This document shows positions 19,958-26,337 of a stretch of DNA of 26,337 nt, piece by piece. Origin of the DNA: Silene noctiflora (taxonomy: Eukaryota; Streptophyta; Magnoliopsida; Caryophyllales; Caryophyllaceae); contig VHZZ01027444.1 in the NCBI GenBank assembly GCA_009801015.1, positions 1-26,337 of the forward strand. The letters run 5' to 3'. Below the pieces are notes generated by a model. That model was not told where the DNA came from. It made no database searches and worked only from the letters and a program-made list of their open reading frames with translations. A program made the position numbers and the translations under genes. Numbering within the stretch: the first letter of the stretch is position 1; each line of letters starts with the position of its first letter.

Positions 19958-19976
19958 GAAAAAGATCACTTATATA
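19958..19976 (+). repeat. 19-bp direct repeat, copy 2
   Basis: This is the second copy of GAAAAAGATCACTTATATA, 660 bases to the right of the first. The two copies lie on either side of the inverted CCGG-motif repeat at 19380-19720. Confidence 0.9.
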
Positions 19977-20943
19977 AGATAAAAAAGGATACACTCGATG
20001 CCGTTTTTGCCCTGTTCGCTTATTAGTGATGCTGATGAATAGGCCCGGATTATGGAGAAAAAACAGGCTATTTGGGGCTCTTTTAGGGTGTTTGCAGTAA
20101 TCCATGAGTTGATTGATCCCAAACTTCAGTAATGAAAGTTTTTCATTTCTTTAATAATGCAAATGCACAAAATGAGGTAATCCATTATTAATGATGTTTA
20201 AGATAGATGAAAAGTGAATGGCCATTTGTGTCGTTTGGGCGTGTAAGTCGTTCGTTCAATCTTTTCTTTTCATTTGGTGTTTGAGCTCCATAACGTGTTA
20301 GCAGCCGGCTCACTTCTTTACCAATTTACCAGGGTTTGCAGGCGTTGAAGCTACTGTTGAAGACAAAGCTTTTTCAATTGAGGCGGTTGAAGCAGAGTAA
20401 GGTGCCTAGTCGGGTGCTGATGTTTTTGGAGCGGATAGCCAAGATTGGTCCCATCCTTAATCGGGGGACTCGTCGAATTGGAACAAAAGTACCCACTTTA
20501 TGTCAATTTACCCCAGGTCAGGTAGAATTCCTCTTTCGAAAGGGTCACGTACTCGGCTTATGAGGACAAGATAGAACCCCGCCCTCAACAAAGACAGAGC
20601 TACAGAACAAGCAAAAGCAGTCTTAGCATCAGATCGTTAAAGAAGCCGCGTCAGAGCATTAAAACCGCGTAAGTTTAGGGCTTGAAGAAAACGAATTCTC
20701 AGTCCCAGGGGCAGCCGAAGTATAAGATGGAGCAGGTGCCAATCCAAAAGAATTGGCTGTTTCCGCCGAAGACGCGGATGCTTTTACAGCAGTGGATGGA
20801 GCCGACGAGGCAGTAGTGTCAGACCAAGCACTGTCATACCTATCACCGAAAGCTTTTGCTTTAGATGCAGCTTTTGAAGCGGGTGATGGATCAGCTGTTG
20901 ATGTTCCTTCTTCTGATTGATGAAGAAGCTGATGCTTAACGGG

Positions 20944-20990
20944 CAACCTCCTATCTCTAGGAGATAGATAGGATTAAAAGAGAAAACTGA
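20944..20990 (+). repeat. Hairpin unit A of the acidic repeat
   Basis: CAACCTC is followed by the hairpin CTATCTC-TAG-GAGATAG (20951-20967), then GATAGGATTAAAAGAGAA. The same layout is seen at 21905-21940 and, weaker, at 21232-21260. Confidence 0.7.
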
Positions 20991-21231
20991 CCCTTCGTGC
21001 CAGACATAGAGAAAGCAGGAAGCGTAGTTCGCTAGTTTGCGGTACTGAGGTAAGCTACTTTTAAACCGGACTCTTTTTTGAAGGAGTTTCAGGACATTCC
21101 GGAAGCCGCTAATAAAAGGAAGTAGATTCAAAAGAAGTAGCCTTCTCTGATGCTGGAGTTGATGAAGCTTATGATGATTGAGAAGAAGATGAAGATGATC
21201 CTCCTTAAGCTGATTTTTATGATTTACGAGG

Positions 21232-21300
21232 AAACCTATCTATAGCTAGCATAGGATTCTAACTAAATAGATCTTATCGATTCGCCTGGAGGTATAATAG
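21232..21300 (+). repeat. Hairpin unit B of the acidic repeat
   Basis: AACCTATCTATAGCTAGCAT with AGGATTCTAA next forms a shorter hairpin (CCTAT with ATAGG). It is followed by TCGCCTGGAGGTATAATAG, which corresponds to TCGCCTCAAGG and AAGTATAATAG in unit C. Confidence 0.55.
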
Positions 21301-21904
21301 AAATTTGTTCCCGGCTGATGATGCCAATTAAGTAGAGCCTGATCCCGAACCAGAGGATGTTCCTGCTTTTTTAGTTTCTTAGTTTATGATGTTGGAAAGA
21401 AGGGCTAAGCCCGTCCTTAGCCAACCACTTTATGTTTATGCTATTATTTACAAATTAGGGGCCGAAACCCAAGACCTGTCCTAAAGCCATTATCTGTATT
21501 CTAAAAAGAAATAGGGGAGGGATAAAGAAGGAAGCCCGAGGAAGGTGATCTCAGAAAGCACCACCTATCCTTGCCTTAATCTTATTCTCATCAGAGACTT
21601 GAGCATGTCTGTGACAAGTGCTGGGGCTGGGGAATGCATGCGGGAAAGAAAGCTCTCTTTCCGGGGGCCTACTAGACGTATAGTGTAATGAGAGTCAGAG
21701 GCAGCATAGTCTCTAATTAATATGACTAGCAAGGAACCTATGCCCTTGGGCTCTTTCTTGGATGAGTTGACGCATTACCGGTACCAGAGCAAGAACAAGA
21801 TGCAGTTGAAGCTGGAACAGGTGAAGCCGAGGCTGATGCCGATTCAAAAGCTGATGAACCTGAGGCTGATGATTGAGAAGCTGCTGTTGATGATGATTGA
21901 GGAA

Positions 21905-21990
21905 CAACCCTATCTCTATCAAGATAGGATTAAAAGAGAAGCCCTACCTTTCGCCTCAAGGATCGCATTAACAAGGAAGTATAATAGCAT
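21905..21990 (+). repeat. Hairpin unit C of the acidic repeat
   Basis: CAACCCTATCTCTATCAAG with ATAGG next forms the hairpin CCTATCT (21909-21915) with AGATAGG (21922-21928). It is followed by the same GATTAAAAGAGAA as unit A and TCGCCTCAAGG as in unit B. Confidence 0.65.
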
Positions 21991-22260
21991 AAAGATTCGG
22001 CGAGGCGGGCGGATTCCTGCTTATAAGTCTAAGAAAAGGAAGTCGATGATGCAGGTTCAGTCACAGGGGCAGTCATAGCAAATTGAAGTCAAAGAAGCAG
22101 TCGAGGTCACGGATTCAATTGTCGACGTTCCAGTTTTTGCTAGTGTTGGCGGAAATCGGGATCCCATTTCTTAAAAGAAGAGACATAGTGGCCAATGGTG
22201 CTAGAAAGTTCAAGCTCACCCTATGAAGTAGCACAAAATGATGCAACTATTGACGAATAC

Positions 22261-23317
22261 TATAAGCCAACTTCAGATTCTTTGGGATGAGCTTAAAAAA
22301 ACATGAACAGTTACCCTCCAATCAATCACTCAACTGACTTCTGAAATTAAAAGGAAGACCCATATTTCTTGTATGGTTGAACCGGATCAATCCACCTGGC
22401 GCCTGTCTCTTAATTGGTTTCATACGATGACCTCATCACCATTAACTTCATCCTCGACTCCGTCTTCGAGTTCTAGATCTAGATACGTTACGCCTGCCTG
22501 TGGGATTTTTCCATTTTTCTCATTCATCTACCTTGACTAATGCCCTCTCTTCTTCTTATCGTAGGCCAATTGACTTTTCCAATGCAGCTTTTGTATTATA
22601 TTATATAAAGTGGCTTTCCAGGTTCATTATACTTATACTCCCGCAAGCAATATAAGTTTTGCTATAAAAATGATAAGCGAACCTACTCTTCTATCCTTCT
22701 ACCAGCAGGAAGAGCTGAAATTGAAATTGCATCTTTTTCTTCTTCATACCTAAACCAGCCTACCCTTTCCCCCTTTCCCTGAGAAAACTGGGGGTTGACA
22801 TCTCTCTCCATAAAAAGCCGATCTCAGACATGCTATAATGCGATCGGCTTTTTAACGCTTTAGTACAGACCTTTCTCACAAGGAGCTTCCCCAGGCAGTG
22901 TCCTGGGCTTCTCTTTGACAATGCCTTGTAGTCTTGGTCCCACCCTTAAGTTAAGAATGCCGGGCATGCGGATTTGGTGCCCCATACCAGAGAATTATAG
23001 AACGAGACAAAAAGACGAAGCGAGTTGAATGTTGCGAGTATCTTTAAAAGATCACTCCCTGCATTCCCTTCAGTTCAGTCAGTTCAGAAAGTTGGACAAA
23101 GTCAGACTTCATAACTGGCCAAGCACGTACCCTTTTTTTAATGGCAGGCACACGATTTCGTCGATTTTATATGACTTGATATGAGCCCCCCAGCCTCAGA
23201 TGGGTATATTAGGGTTTAGGTTCTTCTATTAAGAGAGAGTTATAAAGTGCTCCCAATTGGCCTAAACACAGTAAAAAGCAGTTAACCCAACCATAGAGGG
23301 ATAAAGTGCTCGATTAT
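22261..23317. other. Spacer; no gene recognised
   Basis: Apart from the hairpin at 22811-22854 and a Ser/Thr-type triplet stretch at 22430-22480 (reverse-complement relative of the acidic repeats), nothing is recognised. Confidence 0.5.
22811..22854. terminator. Strong 13-bp hairpin, terminator-like
   Basis: TAAAAAGCCGATC (22811-22823) and GATCGGCTTTTTA (22842-22854) are perfect reverse complements around an 18-base loop. A GC-rich stem ending in a T run looks like a bacterial intrinsic terminator on either strand. No gene ends here. In a plant mitochondrion it could be a 3'-end processing or stability hairpin, or a relic of transferred DNA. Confidence 0.5.
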
Positions 23318-23430
23318 AAGTCGAGGGGAGGAGATAGCACGTAGCGGTACGCTCGAGTGAAGTATGAAGGAGAAGAGAAGGCTCGACTGAGGTACAAGGG
23401 ATTAAATGACTCGACCGCAAGGGAGAGGGC
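23318..23430 (+). repeat. CTCGACTGA-type repeat cluster, richest copy
   Basis: Several related units stand in a row: GGAGGAGATAGCACGTAGC, CGCTCGAGTGAAGTATGAAGG, GGCTCGACTGAGGTACAAGG and GACTCGACCGCAAGGGAGA. They share modules with 1-65, 17091-17133 and 18926-19022. This looks like a degenerate tandem cluster of a dispersed mitochondrial repeat. Confidence 0.55.
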
Positions 23431-23452
23431 TCTTTATATAATAGAGATTGAT

Positions 23453-23475
23453 TTTAGCTTGATCCTAGCTCAGCT
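23453..23475 (+). repeat. SSU rRNA leader-block-like motif
   Basis: AGCTTGATCCTAGCTCAG resembles the SSU rRNA start block AGTTTGATCCTGGCTCAG with three differences. The second conserved block is not found at the expected distance (only CGCTTTAAAGG about 30 bases on). It could be a sixth, poorer rRNA scrap or a chance match. Confidence 0.3.
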
Positions 23476-25467
23476 GCAGTAAGAAGTAAAGTCTACCTAT
23501 ACGCTTTAAAGGATTCCAATCCCTTTTTGTTTTATTAATCTCAGATTCTTTGCCCCTTTTTAATAATAATGCAAGTCTTTAGTAGGACTTAAAGGCTAGC
23601 CATGATCCGGGGACCCTCTTGGGGCCTCTCGTTGCGGGCGATAAGAGACGAAGGTTTGATTTTTAAAAGTTCTTTGATGAGAATAAGAAAAGAGTGAAGA
23701 CACTGTTTGGTAGGCCTGTGTTCTTTTCTTTAGTAGTTGGTCCGGAAAGGAAAGATTCGAGGAAAGGGCATACGCAATGCACGCGCGGCTTGGGGAGCCA
23801 CCTCTGGTTCCACAGTCCCATCCTTTTCATCAAGGACTAGCCAGCCTCAAATAAATCCAAAGATCTTGTCAAAGATGGGTTCACGTGCTTAGCGTCGTGT
23901 AAAGGCGGCTTAATAAACCAGGACTAAACCGTTTTCGTCATTCATGAATTTTACTACTAATATAGGCCAAATCAGAGAGATCCAGGCCGTGCCTTTCCTC
24001 AATAAGATGTACAAGGCTAACGAGCGTCTCATGCCAACCCCTTCTTACAAAAATGAATAACACACCCCGCCGCCTTACAAAGGCTGTTCGATTAGTACGT
24101 CTTGTGTCATTTACAATTTAATGTAATTTAGGGAGCAGGTAAAGGCTACGCCCCAGAGGTTTGCTCTGCCGTTAGGAAATTTGATTGGCTCGACCAGCGA
24201 GTGTAATACCTGTAGCGAGCCGGCTGTTAAAGGGGGAAGAGCGCCTATCTCCTAAGGTCGAGCCCGGAAAGAAGACATTTCAGGGGCAGGGTTCACTGAT
24301 CACTTCGGGCTAAAGTTAAGAAGCCTAACGAAAACTAGACGAGTCTTCGCCCTTGGTCTACGATCTTGGGCGCCAAGGAAGGGTGGAAGGGTAGGTAGTA
24401 AGCTTGCTTTGCTTTCCTCTACTTGCTAGTTTCTAGCCTCTATTTTCAGGGGAATCCGTTAAACCAATCCCCGGAAAGAGACTGGGCTCGGAAATGACTC
24501 AGGAGAGGTACCTTGGAATTAACTATGCTCCTTCGTCTTTTTCATAAGAATAAGAAATGCCCATTATAACATTAGTTAACCGGGTGAATTCATCCTTTTC
24601 ATAAAAGAATGCAGGACCAAATGTCTTGATTGGGCAAAAGTGACATCCTAAGCCTAAGAATCAGCCTAAAAGATATGAGCGAGCTCTGACTTCGTTACTT
24701 ATTTTAATTAAGTAACCTAAGACTCTTTTCCAGAGGTAAATCATCTTCTTATGAATTCTCATATTATATTTTTAATAAAGAATAGAGGTTTTTAAGCCCT
24801 GTAAAATAGATGATGTGATAGCACTAAACGTATCTCAAACACGCCTTATACGTATGATGAAATGACTTCGTTGGTGAGCTTTCTGCTTTATATTATAAAA
24901 GAGAAATCAAGCCTTTTTACCTGCCACTCATTGCTGCATATTTCTTTCTTCTTGTGGACTCTCTTTAGTATAATATACTATGATATAAGTCTGAATTAGG
25001 CCCATCCCGGGGAAATCAGTAGGATTACTTTCACCAACAGCCCACTCTCACGGCCTCCTTTTCTTTCTAAATTCCGAAGATAGACTAGATCCTAGATCGG
25101 AAGCGGATCCCGTTTACAGCAATGCAAGAAATCAAAAGACAAAAGACAGAGAGAAATTAAAGGCCTTTTCCTCTTATTGGAATAAGATCTTATCAAAGAC
25201 TACTATATACTAGACCTATGTATTATACTTAACCTTCGAATGCAGTTTAGGAATTCTTTTATAGATCGGAAAGATCCACTTAAACTCTTTACGTCTCATC
25301 CGTAGTAGGTACTGTGGGTAGACCTATTCTTTAGGTCAAACATCTGACTTACCACGAAAGCTTCCCCTGAACTAGCTAGCTCACAAGCTTCTCTTATTTT
25401 GGAAAGAGAGCAAGAACGTTATATATTTTCTTTATTGCTTGGTTATAAATACCTGCGAAACGGTACA
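23476..25467. other. Spacer; no gene recognised
   Basis: The region holds one AGCGAG repeat copy (24191-24230) and a minor one at 24675. The minus strand at about 23890-24030 has a short open reading (HLIEERHGLDLSDLAYI) of no family I know. No gene is supported. Confidence 0.5.
24191..24230 (+). repeat. AGCGAG-type dispersed repeat, longest copy
   Basis: This copy runs CCAGCGAGTGTAATACCTG, then TAGCGAGCCGGCTGTTAA. The right half (GGCTGTT) recurs at 10050-10057 and 10122-10128, next to further AGCGAG or GAGTTGG pieces. No gene lies near. Confidence 0.6.
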
Positions 25468-26000
25468 TTTGATGCCAAAAAACTCTATTAAAGTAAGTGG
25501 AACTTTGCAATCTACTTCTTTTTGTCTATAGATCAGGGTAATTCTAGTTCTAAAATGCTCCTTTAATTGCGTATATAAGAAAGAAAGGTTTAAATTCTAT
25601 TAATCGAGGTGTCCTGCTTCTCAGATGTGGTAGGAAGGAGCGCTTGAAGTCTCGAAGTAAACGAGCAAGCGGAACATGTCTAGCGCGTATATAGAGTGAA
25701 AGGCATGCAAAACTTAGAAAAAAGAGCACTCCTATCAGGTCTATCCCTTACGTCGTCGTACTTTAGAGTTTGTGGACCAACGTCGTCAAATGGCAGCAAA
25801 TACGTATCTAATCGATTGGCAGTCTATAGAGCTTCCCGCCGGATAAATGAATTGCCAAAGAATAGTAAATGTAACACGTAAGCTATTACTTTATAATATA
25901 ACTGACTCGAAGAGAGAGCTTTGCCTACGTTACGCGTTTAGGAATTAGAAAAAAGCAGTGAATAATCATTTTACTTTAATATAGTTTTTTTGGCATCAAA
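25468..26000. repeat. Segment bounded by a 29/30-bp inverted repeat
   Basis: Left arm 25468-25496 begins TTTGATGCCAAAAAACTCTA. Right arm 25971-26000, read on the minus strand, begins TTTGATGCCAAAAAAACTAT, and both end in TTAAAGTAA. The arms differ by one length change in the A run and one base. About 474 bases lie between them, including a short GTG-started open stretch (25696-25881) with no known motif. No clear target-site duplication is seen outside. It could be a MITE-like element, a mitochondrial recombination repeat pair, or an old inverted duplication. Confidence 0.6.
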
Positions 26001-26337
26001 AAGCGGGAGAATGTACTATAGATAGATCCTTGTTACACTTCAAGTTAGACCTCTACTCTAAGCAATCTACTACTCTTCGCTAGCAGTCTACTCTACTTCG
26101 TGACTCTCCCTGCATTATAGTCGGAATAGAGGAGTTTGACTACATCCGTGTCAACGGGATAAGAAGGCGCTAGGTGCAGATACAGCCTCAAAGACAGACG
26201 ATTGCTATAGTTTAACTTAGTCCAGCTTATACATACGAAGCGTCGTCAGAAGAGAAAGCCTTTGTTTGTCCTATGAGTAGCACCTTGCAGAGTTGATTCT
26301 TTATCTCGTACCTTCTTATCCCGTGCTTTGCATATTT
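26001..26337. other. Spacer; no gene recognised
   Basis: Nothing is recognised. Short CTCTACT / TCTACTC pieces recur near 26050-26100. Confidence 0.5.

Larger units (their letters stand above)
20330..22260 (+). repeat. Triplet-periodic Ala/Asp/Glu-type repeat region
   Basis: Long parts of this region run in GAAGCN / GATGCN-like triplets that would read as Ala, Asp, Glu, Val and Ser on the plus strand (for example 20705-20930, 21121-21200, 21800-21900, 22081-22135). Stops interrupt all frames, so I do not call a gene. Hairpin-bearing units divide the region at about 20944, 21235 and 21909. TCAGTC-x-CAGGGGCAG occurs near 20698 and 22054. The 19-mer AGATAGGATTAAAAGAGAA is identical at 20966-20984 and 21922-21940. 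It looks like a decayed tandem or dispersed repeat with codon-like periodicity. Confidence 0.55.

Noticed and set aside
20659-21131. Minus-strand open frames of 95 and 115 codons
   Set aside because: They are shadows of the triplet-periodic repeat, which opens several frames on both strands.
22795-22839. TTGACA and TATAAT as a bacterial-type promoter
   Set aside because: The spacing is about 33 bases, twice what such a promoter needs, and TATAAT lies in the hairpin loop.

Overview
This window looks like plant mitochondrial DNA: one recognisable organelle gene (atp9, + strand, 12509-12742) in about 26 kb of gene-poor sequence, many short degenerate dispersed repeats, and scraps of foreign or broken origin. 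The mixture (atp9, a nuclear-type LTR-retrotransposon scrap, rRNA-derived scraps) fits a seed plant with an expanded mitochondrial genome. I cannot name the species. I found no tRNA, no complete rRNA, no group II intron domain V, no CRISPR array and no plastid gene that I recognise.

Layout. 1-890: spacer with a modular GC-rich repeat and a 16-bp direct repeat. 895-952: scrap of the 5' end of small-subunit (SSU) rRNA, minus strand. 953-3150: spacer. 3153-3218: a second, clearer SSU 5'-end scrap, plus strand. 3300-3800 and 5730-6080: a degenerate repeat family with CCGG-centred motifs that recurs inverted at 19380-19720. 5541-5727 and 8341-8455: very AT-rich islands that share sequence. 7240-8140: fossil of a Ty3/gypsy gag region. 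9316-9490 (minus): possible LINE ORF1-like fragment. 9660-10070: AGCGAG-type repeats. 12147-12830: the atp9 locus, with a possible promoter, a 19-bp direct repeat, an SSU-like motif, the gene, and a 3' stem-loop. 12830-18900: mostly featureless spacer with one unsupported 130-codon ORF. 19000-20250: repeat-built region. 20330-22260: triplet-periodic Ala/Asp/Glu-type repeats with three hairpin-bearing units. 22811-22854: strong hairpin. 23318-23475: modular repeats plus an SSU-leader-like motif. 25468-26000: segment bounded by a 29/30-bp inverted repeat.

Two observations stand out. First, atp9 departs from the conserved family sequence exactly after Leu64, where a 14-bp copy of its own 5' flank lies. 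The protein therefore ends in a 13-residue basic/polar tail instead of the usual hydrophobic end. Its codons already carry T at positions I remember as C-to-U edited in other plants. Second, short pieces of the SSU rRNA 5' end, centred on the conserved TAACACATGCAAG stretch, occur at least five times on both strands, one of them about 80 bp upstream of atp9. Neither looks like chance. Both point to frequent short-homology copying, and possibly to RNA-templated copying in this genome, which is inference.
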